Shown piece after piece: positions 36,318 through 45,418 of a stretch of 64,000 nt of DNA (positions are counted from its first letter, which is position 1; each line of letters opens with the position of its first letter). The position numbers were made by a program, and so were the translations under genes. The stretch comes from CAVOKN01 sp963696505. GTDB lineage: Bacteria > Pseudomonadota > Gammaproteobacteria > Burkholderiales > Rhodocyclaceae. The notes under the pieces were generated by a model. The model was not told the DNA's origin. It worked only from the letters and a program-made list of their open reading frames with translations, and searched no databases. The stretch is taken from the NCBI GenBank assembly GCA_963696505.1, contig CAVOKN010000021.1, positions 176,925-240,924 on the forward strand, read 5' to 3'.

Positions 36318-37811
36318 ATGGAATTTAGCATAAAGAGCGGAAGTCCGGAGAAGCAGCGCAGCGCCTGCGTGGCGGTCGGCGTGTTCGCGACGCGGAAACT
36401 TTCGGCGGCGGCGGAGATCATCGACAAGGCATCCGGCGGCTATCTGGCCGATATCGTCCGGCGTGGCGACATGGAAGGCAAGTCCGGCACCACCCTGCTG
36501 TTGCACAACGTCCCCAACACGCTGGCTGACCGCGTTCTGCTCGTCGGCCTCGGCAAGGAAAAGGAGTTCCGCGACCAGGCCTACCGCGACGCCATCGCGG
36601 CGGCCGTGCGCACGCTGAACGAAACCGGTGCCTTCGACGGCGTCCTGTTTCTGACCGAGCTGGCAGTCAGGAAACGCGGCACAGCCTGGCGCGTGCGGCA
36701 GGCCGCGATGGTGACCCTGGACACGCTGTTCCGCTTCGATCAGCTCAAGTCCAAGAAGGACGAGGTGCGGCGGCCGCTGCGAAAGCTCACTTTCGCGGTC
36801 GAGCGACGCGGCGAGCTTTCCTCCGCCGAGGAAGCCCTCGCCCAGGGCCAGGCAATCGCCGAAGGGGCAAACATGGCGAAGGAACTCGGCAACCTGCCTG
36901 GAAACATCTGCACGCCGACCTACCTCGCCGACAAGGCGCAGGAAATCGCCCGCGACTTCAAGCTCAAGGTCGAGGTGCTGGAACGCGCCGACATGGAGAA
37001 GCTCGGCATGGGCTCGCTGTTGTCGGTGGCGAAGGGTTCCCACGAGCCACCCAAGTTCATCGTGCTGCAGCATCGCGGCGGCAAGGCAGGGGACAAACCG
37101 ATCGTGCTGGTCGGCAAGGGCATCACCTTCGATACCGGCGGCATCTCGCTCAAGCCCCCCGCCGAGATGGACGAGATGAAGTTCGACATGTGCGGCGCCG
37201 CCAGCGTGCTCGGCACGATGAAGGCGGTGGCGGCGATGAATCTGCCGCTCAATGTCGTCGGCATCGTCCCGAGCACCGAGAACATGCCCGGCGGTGGCGC
37301 ATCCAAGCCGGGTGACATCGTCACCTCGATGTCCGGCCAGACCATCGAGATCCTCAACACCGACGCCGAGGGCCGCCTCATCCTGTGCGACGCACTGACC
37401 TACGCCGAGCGCTTCGAGCCGGACTGCGTGATCGACATCGCCACGCTCACCGGCGCCTGCGTCATCGCCCTGGGGCACGTCGCGAGCGGCCTCATGTCCA
37501 ATGACGAAGCCATGGCCCGCGAGCTGCTCGATGCGGGACAGGATTCCTGCGACCGCGCCTGGCAGCTGCCGCTGTGGGACGACTACCAGGAACAGCTGAA
37601 GAGCAACTTCGCCGACATGGCGAATATCGGCGGGCGACCGGCGGGCACCATCACGGCGGCATGCTTTCTTTCGCGCTTCGCCAAGAAATTCTGCTGGGCC
37701 CATCTCGACATTGCCGGCACCGCGTGGAAGTCGGGCAAGGAGAAAGGCGCGACCGGGCGGCCGGTGCCGCTGCTGACCCACTACCTGCTGGGGCGCTGCG
37801 GCAAGCTGTGA
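36318..37811 (+). CDS. pepA: Leucyl aminopeptidase (M17)
   Basis: PepA removes N-terminal residues in the cytoplasm and in some species also binds DNA in Xer recombination. The 497-residue protein is full length, with metal ligands in VGKGITFDTGGISLKP and the M17 signature NTDAEGRLILCDAL near residue 348. A GAGGAGCGG stretch precedes the ATG. The next gene, holC, overlaps its stop by four bases (GTGA), the common pepA-holC-valS order. Confidence 0.95.
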   Translation: MEFSIKSGSPEKQRSACVAVGVFATRKLSAAAEIIDKASGGYLADIVRRGDMEGKSGTTLLLHNVPNTLADRVLLVGLGKEKEFRDQAYRDAIAAAVRTLNETGAFDGVLFLTELAVRKRGTAWRVRQAAMVTLDTLFRFDQLKSKKDEVRRPLRKLTFAVERRGELSSAEEALAQGQAIAEGANMAKELGNLPGNICTPTYLADKAQEIARDFKLKVEVLERADMEKLGMGSLLSVAKGSHEPPKFIVLQHRGGKAGDKPIVLVGKGITFDTGGISLKPPAEMDEMKFDMCGAASVLGTMKAVAAMNLPLNVVGIVPSTENMPGGGASKPGDIVTSMSGQTIEILNTDAEGRLILCDALTYAERFEPDCVIDIATLTGACVIALGHVASGLMSNDEAMARELLDAGQDSCDRAWQLPLWDDYQEQLKSNFADMANIGGRPAGTITAACFLSRFAKKFCWAHLDIAGTAWKSGKEKGATGRPVPLLTHYLLGRCGKL

Positions 37812-38236
37812 CGCGCATCGACTTCTACCACGAAGCCGGCGACAAGCTCGCCGTGGCCTGCGAGCTGATCGGCGAGTGCCACCGCGCAGGACGGCGGGTG
37901 CTGGTGTATGCGCCGGACCCGGCGGTGGCCGCCGCTATCGACCGCCTGCTGTGGGCCCAGCCGGCGACGGGTTTCGTTCCCCACTGCAATCCGGGTTCGG
38001 CGCTTGCCGCTCAGACCCCGATCGTCGTGGCGGGCGCAGTGGACGTGCCTGAACATGACGACGTGCTGGTGAATCTGGACGGCGAGCTGCCCGCGGGCTT
38101 CAGCCGCTTCCGCCAGTTGATCGAGGTGGTCGGCTGCGACGATGCCGATCGGGTGCCGGCCCGCGGCCGCTACAAGCATTATCGCGATCGCGGCTATGAA
38201 CTTCATACCCAGAGCTGCGAGGCGCGCCGGACGTGA
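37808..38236 (+). CDS. holC: DNA polymerase III chi subunit
   Basis: HolC links single-strand binding protein to the clamp loader. The 142-residue product shows RIDFYHEAGDKLAVACEL, RRVLVYAPDPAVAAAIDRLL and FRQLIEVVGCDDADRVPARG with RYKHYRDRGYELH near the end, all typical. It starts at GTG 37808, coupled to pepA, and its own stop overlaps the next start in the same GTGA arrangement. Confidence 0.92.
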   Translation: MTRIDFYHEAGDKLAVACELIGECHRAGRRVLVYAPDPAVAAAIDRLLWAQPATGFVPHCNPGSALAAQTPIVVAGAVDVPEHDDVLVNLDGELPAGFSRFRQLIEVVGCDDADRVPARGRYKHYRDRGYELHTQSCEARRT

Positions 38237-39087
38237 TCGACTCCTCCGAAGAACTGCTGCGCAAGGTCGACGCCCTGATGTCGCGCCGCCGCAGCTTCGT
38301 CGCGGGCAGCCACAGGGCGGGCGACCCGGGGGAGGACTTGCCCGTCCTCACCGACGAAGTCGAACCGGCCAGCCTTGCCTCCGAAGCCAACCCTCAACCG
38401 GATCCGGCGCAGATCGAGGCGCAGATCGAGGCGCGGGTGGCGGAGCAGTTGGCGGACATCCTCCCTCGGCGCGTGGAAGAGCAGCTTGCGGCGCGCATCG
38501 CGGCGCTGCTGCCGGCGCGGGTGGAGTCAGAAGTCGCTGCGCGCATCGAGCAGGAGCTACCCGTCCGCGTCGCGGCCGAACTGCCTGCCAGGATAGCGGC
38601 GGAACTGCCGGCGCGAATCGCCGCCGCCCTGCCCGACGCCGTGGCTGCAGCCCTGCCCGCGAGGCTGGAGGCTGCCCTCGACCAGCGCATCACCGAGCTG
38701 CTGCCCGACATGGTCGAACAGGCTGCGGCGCTGCGCGCCGCCGATCTGCTGCCGGCGAAGCTGGAGGAGGCGCTGCCCGAACGGGTGGCGGCCGAGCTGG
38801 AAGATCTGCTGCCGCGGCGGGTCGAGGAGGAACTGAAGATCCGCCTCGACGAGGCCCTTCAGATGCGGCTGGCCGAGCACCTTTCCCAGTTGCAACCGCA
38901 GATGGCGGAACTGCTGCGCGCCTGGCTCACGCACGAGGTGCCGGACATCATCACGCGGGAGCTGGACGCCGTCGCCGGGCGCATCGCCGGACGGCTCACC
39001 ACGGAGTTCAATGCGGCGATCCTGCCGGAGCTCGACAGCCTCATGTTCCCGCCCGCGTCCGGCCCCGCCGGGCGCGGCGCGCCCTGA
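38233..39087 (+). CDS. Helical repeat protein of unknown function between holC and valS
   Basis: The 284-residue protein starts at GTG 38233, overlapping holC. Residues 50-215 are a series of degenerate units of about 8-12 residues built on LPxRVxxELAARI, such as ARIAALLPARVESEVAARIE and RVAAELPARIAAELPARI. They are predicted as amphipathic helices broken by Pro. The ends are unrelated to the repeats (MIDSSEELLRKVDALMSRRR and RAWLTHEVPDIITRELDAVA). No signal or membrane segment is visible. Position between holC and valS is shared by unnamed proteins in other Betaproteobacteria. The function is unknown. Confidence 0.65.
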   Translation: MIDSSEELLRKVDALMSRRRSFVAGSHRAGDPGEDLPVLTDEVEPASLASEANPQPDPAQIEAQIEARVAEQLADILPRRVEEQLAARIAALLPARVESEVAARIEQELPVRVAAELPARIAAELPARIAAALPDAVAAALPARLEAALDQRITELLPDMVEQAAALRAADLLPAKLEEALPERVAAELEDLLPRRVEEELKIRLDEALQMRLAEHLSQLQPQMAELLRAWLTHEVPDIITRELDAVAGRIAGRLTTEFNAAILPELDSLMFPPASGPAGRGAP

Positions 39088-39125
39088 GCTGCCCCTTATA
39101 AACCCCTCCTTTTTTGACCTCCGAG

Positions 39126-42032
39126 ATGGAACTCGCCAAGAGCTTCGAGCCGGCGCAGATCGAGCGCCACTGGTATCCGCTGTGGGAATCCCGCGGCTAC
39201 TTCAAGGCCGGATCCGAGGCCGACGGCCGCGACAACTTCTGCATCCTGCTGCCGCCGCCCAACGTCACCGGCACGCTGCACATGGGCCACGGCTTCAACC
39301 AGACGATCATGGACGCGCTCACGCGCTACCACCGCATGCGCGGCCACAACACCCTGTGGCAACCGGGCACCGACCATGCGGGCATCGCCACCCAGATCGT
39401 CGTAGAGCGCCAGCTTGATGGCGAAGGCATCTCCCGCCACGACCTCGGGCGAGAGAAATTCCTGGAGCGGGTGTGGCAGTGGAAGGAGTACTCCGGCGGC
39501 ACCATCACGCGCCAGATGCGGCGCCTGGGCACCTCCTGCGACTGGTCGCGGGAGCGCTTCACCATGGACGAAGGCCTGTCGCGCACCGTCACCCAGACCT
39601 TCGTGCGCCTTTACCGCGAAGGCCTGATCTACCGCGGCAAGCGACTGGTGAACTGGGATCCGCAGCTGCTCACCGCGGTTTCCGACCTCGAAGTGGTGCA
39701 GGAGGAGGAGGACGGTTTTCTCTGGCACATCCGCTATCCCCTGGAGGATGAGAGCGGACAACTGGTGGTGGCGACGACCCGGCCCGAGACCATGCTCGGC
39801 GACACCGCGGTGGCGGTGCACCCGGAGGATGCCCGCTACGCGAAGCGACTCGGCGCGAAAGTCAGGCTGCCGCTCGCGGGTCGCAGCATCGCCATCATCG
39901 CCGACGATTACGTGGATCCGGCCTTCGGCACCGGCTGCGTCAAGATCACGCCGGCCCACGACTTCAACGACTATGCCATCGGCCTGCGCCACGGCCTGGA
40001 GATGATCGGCGTGCTGACGCTGGACGGGCGCATCAACGACAAGGGCCCCGCCGCCTACCGCGGGCTGGACCGCTTTGAGGCGCGCAAGCGCATCGTCGCC
40101 GACCTGGAAGCTCAGGGCCTGATCGAGCGCATCGAGAAGCACAAGCTCAAGGTACCGCGCGGCGACCGTACCCACACGGTGATCGAACCCATGCTCACCG
40201 ACCAGTGGTTCGTGGCGATGAGCAAGCCCGGTCCGGACGGAAGATCCATCGTCGCCAAGGCGCTGGAGTGCGTGGCCAGCGGCGAGATCCGCTTCGTGCC
40301 GGAGAACTGGGTCAATACCTACAACCAGTGGCTCAACAACATCCAGGACTGGTGCATCTCGCGCCAGTTGTGGTGGGGCCACCGCATCCCCGCCTGGTAC
40401 GACGAGGACGGCAACATCTTTGTCGCCGAGAGCGAGGAGGACGCGCTGCGGCAATGGAAGGCCGGCCTGGAAGCGGACATAGTCAGCCTCCAGAAGACGG
40501 TGCAGGAACGCCAGGCGCGCGGCGAGGCGCCGGAGGCCTACGGCGGCGAGAGCGCGCGACTCGCCCATCTGCATGCCCAGATCGAAGCCGGGCGCCTCAC
40601 GCAGGACGAGGACGTGCTGGACACCTGGTACTCCTCGGCACTGTGGCCGTTCTCCACGCTGGACTGGACGCCGGAATACCCGGCGCGCTCCAACCCGGCG
40701 CTGGATCTCTACCTGCCCTCCTCGGTGCTGGTCACCGGCTTCGACATCATCTTCTTCTGGGTCGCGCGCATGGTGATGATGAGCAAACATATCACCGGCC
40801 GCATTCCCTTCCGCGACGTCTACGTGCACGGCCTGATCCGTGATTCGGAAGGCCAGAAGATGAGCAAGTCCAAGGGCAACGTGCTCGACCCCATCGACCT
40901 CATCGACGGCATAGGCATCGAGGAACTGGTGAAGAAGCGCACCAGCGGCCTGATGAACCCGAAGCAGGCGGAGGCTATCGAGAAGCACACCCGCAAGGAG
41001 TTTCCCGCCGGCATAGCCGCCTTCGGCACCGACGCGCTGCGCTTCACCTTCGCCAGCCTCGCCTCGCCCGGGCGCGACATCAAGTTCGACTTGAAGCGCT
41101 GCGAGGGTTACCGCAACTTCTGCAACAAGCTGTGGAACGCCACCCGCTTCGTCCTGATGAACTGCGCCGACAAGGACGTCGGTCTCGCCGAGTCCCAGCC
41201 GCTGACTTTCAGCTTCGCCGATCGCTGGATCGTCTCGCGGCTGCAGCGCACCGAGCAGACGGTGGAACAGGCCTTCGCCGAGTATCGCTTCGACCTGCTG
41301 GCCCGCGCCGTCTACGAGTTCGTGTGGGACGAGTACTGCGACTGGTACCTGGAACTGGCCAAGGTGCAGATTGCCGCCGGCGACGAGCCTGAGCAACGTG
41401 CAACACGCCGCACCTTGGTGCGTGTGCTGGAGGCGACGCTGCGGCTGGCCCATCCGCTGATGCCCTTCATCACCGAGGAACTGTGGCAGTCCTGCGCGCC
41501 GCTGGCAGGCAAGAGCGGCGAGAGCGTCTCGCTCCAGCCCTATCCGCGGGCCGAGCCCGGCAAGATCGACGCGCCGGCCGAGGCCGAGATGGATCTGCTC
41601 AAGGAACTGGTCAACGCCTGCCGCAGTCTGCGCAGCGAGATGAACCTCTCTCCGGCGCAGAAGGTGCCGCTGCTGGTGGCGGGAGAGTCAGCCGTCGTGG
41701 GACGGCTCGCCCCCTACCTTGCGGCGCTGGCCCGCCTGTCCGAAGTCAGCGCCGTCGGCGCGGCCTTGCCCGAGGCCGACGCGCCGGTGGCCATCGCCGG
41801 CGACTACCGGCTGATGCTGAAGATAGAGATCGACCTCGCGGCCGAGCGGGAACGCCTGGACAAGGAGATCGCCCGCATTCAGGGCGAGATCGCGAAGTGC
41901 CAGGCCAAGCTCGGCAACGCCAGCTTCGTGGACCGTGCGCCGGCGCAGGTGGTGACGCAGGAGCGGGAGCGCCTGGGCAACTTCCGCGCGACGCTGGAGA
42001 AGCTGGAGGCGCAACGGCAGAAGCTCGGCTGA
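39126..42032 (+). CDS. valS: Valyl-tRNA synthetase
   Basis: ValS charges tRNA-Val. The protein of about 968 residues is full length, with the HIGH motif in PPPNVTGTLHMGHGFNQ, the editing domain (TTRPETMLGDTAVAVHP), the KMSKS motif in GQKMSKSKGNVLDP and the C-terminal coiled-coil tRNA-binding arm (ERERLDKEIARIQGEIAKC). ATG 39126 is preferred to TTG 39114. It ends the pepA-holC-valS block and is followed by an intrinsic terminator. Confidence 0.97.
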   Translation: MELAKSFEPAQIERHWYPLWESRGYFKAGSEADGRDNFCILLPPPNVTGTLHMGHGFNQTIMDALTRYHRMRGHNTLWQPGTDHAGIATQIVVERQLDGEGISRHDLGREKFLERVWQWKEYSGGTITRQMRRLGTSCDWSRERFTMDEGLSRTVTQTFVRLYREGLIYRGKRLVNWDPQLLTAVSDLEVVQEEEDGFLWHIRYPLEDESGQLVVATTRPETMLGDTAVAVHPEDARYAKRLGAKVRLPLAGRSIAIIADDYVDPAFGTGCVKITPAHDFNDYAIGLRHGLEMIGVLTLDGRINDKGPAAYRGLDRFEARKRIVADLEAQGLIERIEKHKLKVPRGDRTHTVIEPMLTDQWFVAMSKPGPDGRSIVAKALECVASGEIRFVPENWVNTYNQWLNNIQDWCISRQLWWGHRIPAWYDEDGNIFVAESEEDALRQWKAGLEADIVSLQKTVQERQARGEAPEAYGGESARLAHLHAQIEAGRLTQDEDVLDTWYSSALWPFSTLDWTPEYPARSNPALDLYLPSSVLVTGFDIIFFWVARMVMMSKHITGRIPFRDVYVHGLIRDSEGQKMSKSKGNVLDPIDLIDGIGIEELVKKRTSGLMNPKQAEAIEKHTRKEFPAGIAAFGTDALRFTFASLASPGRDIKFDLKRCEGYRNFCNKLWNATRFVLMNCADKDVGLAESQPLTFSFADRWIVSRLQRTEQTVEQAFAEYRFDLLARAVYEFVWDEYCDWYLELAKVQIAAGDEPEQRATRRTLVRVLEATLRLAHPLMPFITEELWQSCAPLAGKSGESVSLQPYPRAEPGKIDAPAEAEMDLLKELVNACRSLRSEMNLSPAQKVPLLVAGESAVVGRLAPYLAALARLSEVSAVGAALPEADAPVAIAGDYRLMLKIEIDLAAERERLDKEIARIQGEIAKCQAKLGNASFVDRAPAQVVTQERERLGNFRATLEKLEAQRQKLG

Positions 42033-42051
42033 TCCGCCGTAACCCAAAGAA

Positions 42052-42077
42052 AAAGGGGCTGCCGAGGCAGCCCCTTT
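42052..42077. terminator. Intrinsic terminator between valS and fadL
   Basis: The stem AAAGGGGCTGC/GCAGCCCCTTT with loop CGAG lies 20 bases after the valS stop and 19 bases from the end of the convergent fadL gene. An A-tract on one side and a T-tract on the other allow it to act in both directions. Confidence 0.88.
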
Positions 42078-42095
42078 CTATTGGTACTACGCCGC

Positions 42096-43355
42096 TTAGA
42101 ACTTCATGCCGTAGGAAATGCCCAGCGAGTCCTGGTACATCTTGATGTTCGCTTCGCCGCCGCCGAAATTGGGCGGGATGGAACCCGCACCGCTAACCTC
42201 GTTCTCGAAGGCGTGCATGTAGGAGAAGGAAAGCTCGGACTTCGGATCGATTTTCCAGGTCGCACCCAGGGTGAAGTGCTGCTCGATGACGCCCGGCGCC
42301 AGGATGTTGAAGAACGTCTCCGAGGCGGGAATCGGGTTGTCGCCCCAGCTGAAGCCGGTACGCACCGTCCACGCGGGATTGATGTCGTAGCTCAAGCCCA
42401 GCTTGTAGATAGTGATGTCGTCCCAGCCGAATCCCGGGCCATCGTTCGATCCCAGCTGATTTCCGGCGAACAGCTTCGACAGCGGGTTATTGATCGCCTT
42501 CACATCGCTGTAGTTGATCCACATGATGTCGGCGGCGAGGGTCAGCGCGGGCATGGGCTTCCAGGCGGCGCCGATGCCATAGTTCGAGGGGATGTTGAAG
42601 GCTCCCTGCTCGGCGAACAGCCCCTTGTAGTCGTCGAACTCCTCCATCTCGCCTTCGGTCTGGTAGGTCGCGCCCAGGGTCAGGCCGGGAACGACTTCGC
42701 CGGTCCAGCCGATACGCACGCTCCAGCCCCAGGCAGTGTCTTCGCCCTGGTTGGTAACGTTGCCCGGAGAGGCGCTGACGAAGGGGTTGTCGAAATTCTG
42801 CAGCCCGTTGGCTTCGAAGGTCTGATAGATGATATTTAAAGCAATACCGATCGAGTGGTTCGGCGCCGGCTTGAACGCGATGGACGGCGAGATGTAAAGC
42901 TGCTGCAGGTTGACGCCGCTCTCCTGCTGATTCTGATTGAACAGCGGAATCCCGTTGTCGTACTTGGTGTTCAAGCCGCCGTTGCCGAACACGGAAACGC
43001 CGAAAGCCAGGTTCGGGTTGTACATCATGTTGTAGCCGAACTCGGGAATGAAGAAGTTCTCATCCCCGTTTCCATCGTAGACACCATTCACGGGCGCCTG
43101 ACTGCCGACAATCTCCGCCTCGCGCTGCGGACGGAACCAGGTCAGGCCGGCGTCGAAGCGGTTGCCGACGAAGGCCATGCCGGCCGGGTTGGCGCCGGCG
43201 GCGATGGAATCCTGCGGCAGCGCGATGCCGACACCGGCCATGCCCTGCGCCTTGACACCGACGCCATGCTGGAAATAGCCGTTGGTTGCATATGCCGACA
43301 GCGGCGCGAAGGCACCGGCGACCAGAACTGCGAGGAGCTTGCTCTTGACGTTCAT
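42096..43355 (-). CDS. fadL: FadL/OmpP1-type outer-membrane transport protein
   Basis: This 419-residue protein has a signal peptide (MNVKSKLLAVLVAGAFAPLS, cut after AYA), then NGYFQHGVGVKAQGMAGVGIA with GANPAGMAFVGNRFDAGL, the hallmark N-terminus of the OmpP1/FadL/TodX family. It ends in aromatic F, as outer-membrane beta-barrels do. Members carry long-chain fatty acids or other hydrophobic compounds across the outer membrane. In this context hydrophobic sulfur species are a speculative alternative cargo. It is a single gene with terminators on both sides. Confidence 0.9.
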   Translation of the reverse strand: MNVKSKLLAVLVAGAFAPLSAYATNGYFQHGVGVKAQGMAGVGIALPQDSIAAGANPAGMAFVGNRFDAGLTWFRPQREAEIVGSQAPVNGVYDGNGDENFFIPEFGYNMMYNPNLAFGVSVFGNGGLNTKYDNGIPLFNQNQQESGVNLQQLYISPSIAFKPAPNHSIGIALNIIYQTFEANGLQNFDNPFVSASPGNVTNQGEDTAWGWSVRIGWTGEVVPGLTLGATYQTEGEMEEFDDYKGLFAEQGAFNIPSNYGIGAAWKPMPALTLAADIMWINYSDVKAINNPLSKLFAGNQLGSNDGPGFGWDDITIYKLGLSYDINPAWTVRTGFSWGDNPIPASETFFNILAPGVIEQHFTLGATWKIDPKSELSFSYMHAFENEVSGAGSIPPNFGGGEANIKMYQDSLGISYGMKF

Positions 43356-43404
43356 CTCTTACCCTCCCAAGGATCAAAAAAACAACTGAGATTTTCCGGG
43401 CGAA

Positions 43405-43425
43405 TCGGCGTCGGAAAGACGCCGA
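43405..43425 (-). promoter_or_regulatory. Hairpin in the fadL leader
   Basis: A perfect eight-base-pair stem (TCGGCGTC/GACGCCGA, five-base loop) lies about 50 bases upstream of the fadL start codon, before the GGGAGGG ribosome binding site. No U-tract follows, so it is not a standard terminator. It might stabilise the mRNA. Confidence 0.35.
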
Positions 43426-43463
43426 CAATCTAAACCCGCTGTGTCGCGCTTCTTAACGCGGGC

Positions 43464-43493
43464 AAAAAAAACCCCGCCGTTCGTGGCGGGGTT
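43464..43493 (-). terminator. Intrinsic terminator of the DsrE-family gene
   Basis: On the minus strand, AACCCCGCC and GGCGGGGTT (loop ACGAAC) are followed by seven or eight T. It lies 24 bases beyond the stop of the DsrE-family gene. Confidence 0.9.
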
Positions 43494-43516
43494 GTTGCAG
43501 ACGTACAACAGGACTG

Positions 43517-44122
43517 TTACATGAACAGGCTCACGTCGGAGTCCTTGGCCATGGGCAGGAAGGACGCGGCACCCACGTACTCCTTGACTTCGGGGATGAA
43601 GTCATCGTGGTTGAAGCCGAACAGGTCCACCGTCATCTGGCAGGCGATGAAGTTCACACCGGCCTCGAGACTCAGTCCGCGCAGCTCGGCGAGATCGGCC
43701 ACGCCGTTGTTCTTGATCGTCTTGCGCATCAGCGACGACGCGAGGGCTTCGTAGCCGGGGACGATCGCCTGCACGGCGTTGGGAATGTTCCAGTTGATGT
43801 CCTTGAACCACTGCGGGCCGAAGGGCATCTTCATCGGCATGCCGGGGTTGCCCAGGGGGCTCACCTTGAGACCGCTGATGTCCTTCTTCAGCAGTTGCAG
43901 ACCGTAGAAGGTGAAAAACACGGACACGTCCCAACCGAGGGCGGCAGCGGTGGAGCTGAGGATGAAGGGGGGATAACCCCAGTCGAGCGTGCCGCGGGTC
44001 GCGATGATGGTCATCGACGGGGTCTTGTTGTCCTTCAATTCCGCGAGCTTCTGCGGCAGGATCTCGTCGAGTCTTTGCTTGATCAGTTCGTCCAGTACGG
44101 CAGCTTCGGGCAGGGCACCCAT
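43517..44122 (-). CDS. dsrE: DsrE/DsrF-family sulfurtransferase-like protein
   Basis: The 201-residue protein has a helical N-terminal extension of about 35 residues, then the DsrE fold (MTIIATRGTLDWGYPPFILS, LGWDVSVFFTFYGLQLLKK). It carries a conserved Cys, the only one in the protein, in FIACQMTVDLFGF at about residue 161. That Cys position is the persulfide-carrying one in DsrE2/DsrE3 proteins linked to TusA and rhodanese in sulfur oxidisers. The subtype is not fixed by inspection. It lies 125 bases downstream of the lipoate-assembly operon and may be its last gene. Confidence 0.8.
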   Translation of the reverse strand: MGALPEAAVLDELIKQRLDEILPQKLAELKDNKTPSMTIIATRGTLDWGYPPFILSSTAAALGWDVSVFFTFYGLQLLKKDISGLKVSPLGNPGMPMKMPFGPQWFKDINWNIPNAVQAIVPGYEALASSLMRKTIKNNGVADLAELRGLSLEAGVNFIACQMTVDLFGFNHDDFIPEVKEYVGAASFLPMAKDSDVSLFM

Positions 44123-44247
44123 CGTCGATCTCCTTCAGTCGGATTAAAAGCAGGTGAGTATCTAGTGATATTGTTCTTATTGTCTGATTTTCATCAAACA
44201 ATGCTCAGCGCGCTAACCAGTTCTGCTTATGCCTGAATAGCGCTGCC

Positions 44248-45395
44248 TTATTGACACGCTAAAGTCCGGCCCGCACCGGATCTCCCTTCAGTTGCACGCT
44301 TTACCTTCGCCACGTCGCGACGTGCCAGCGCGAAGGGAAAGGAAAGGATGTCGCTCGGCGTGGAGTCGCCATAGGGCCGGTTGCAGGCGGAAACTTCGTC
44401 GTCGTCCGGGCCCGGGCAGCCCGAGGTCTGGAAGGGCTTGCCGGAATCGATCAAGGCTCCCAGTTCCGCCTCGCCAAGACCGAAGTCGATCACCCGGCCC
44501 TGCACGTCGAACAGCATGTCGTCGATGCGCCCGCCGGCATAGTCGATGATGAAGCGCGCCAGTTGCACCCGACGCCACTGACCGCGGTCCACCGGAGGCC
44601 AGTCCTCCATCAGCGAGCCCCGTTCCGGAAAGAAGGCGAACATGTGGTTGTGGCCGCCGAGATCCTTGATGCGCTGGCATACCTCCAGCATCTCGCGCTC
44701 GGTCTCGCCCATGCCGCAGATCAGGTGGGCGCCGAACTTCTCCGCGTCCGAACACGTCGGCGGCCCATTCCATCGCCTGCCAGTACTTTCTCGTACTTGT
44801 GGGGCGAATCGACGCCGCGGCCACGGGTGCGCTCGAACAGTTCCGGCGTCACCGCATCGAGGGCGACGGTGAAGATGTCCGCTCCCATCGCCTTCATCCT
44901 GGCCAGATCCTCCTTTTCCAGCGTGGTGGGATTCGACAGGATGGACACCGGAATCTGCGGCACTTCGCGCACCCACTTCTCCAGCATCGTGAAGGTGTCG
45001 GCGTTCGACTCCGGGTGGGTGATCATCGAGATGCACATGCGCTGGAAGCGGCCCTTGTCGCCGCCCGCCTTGACCCGCTCGATCACGTCGTCGTAGCGGG
45101 CGGTGGGCCAGTCGACGCGAATGAAGTTGCGATCGGCATAGTCGCGCGCTTCCTCGCGGTGACGCGCCAGGCCGCAGTAGGCGCAGTTGGCGCGGCACCC
45201 CTCCGAATAAGTCACAAGCAGGTTGAGGCAGTGGGTGCAGGACGTGCGATGCATCTTGCCCGGAACCAGGCCCAGGGTAATCGCGGCCGCCGTGCTCATC
45301 TGCACGAAATCCGGCGAGCGCATGTCCGGCGTGCGCACATGCGTGTTGGGTCGGTAGAGCTGGACCGGCTGCAGGTTCTCGGTGACGGCATTCAT
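44248..45395 (-). pseudogene. Radical SAM protein of the LipS1/LipS2 lipoate-assembly type, two frameshifts
   Basis: The 5' part from ATG 45395 has the radical SAM cluster CRANCAYCGLAR near residue 57, preceded by HRTSCTHCLNLLVTYSEG. It is biotin/lipoate synthase-like and is expected to insert sulfur into the octanoyl chain. The frame shifts near 44788 (GAGAAAG for GAGAAG) and again near 44755 (CGCGGAG for CGCGAG). Correcting both yields KYEKYWQAMEWAADVFGRE continuing into FGAHLICGMGETEREMLEV and a protein of about 381 residues. Both indels are in homopolymers and the rest is well conserved, so error is likely. It is the last assembly gene downstream of lipT. Confidence 0.8.
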
Positions 45396-45418
45396 GGCTT
45401 GTCTCCGTACGGGAACGG

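Noticed and set aside
39096..41453. Long antisense frame over valS
   Set aside because: Mirror of valS codon structure; valS is certain on the plus strand.
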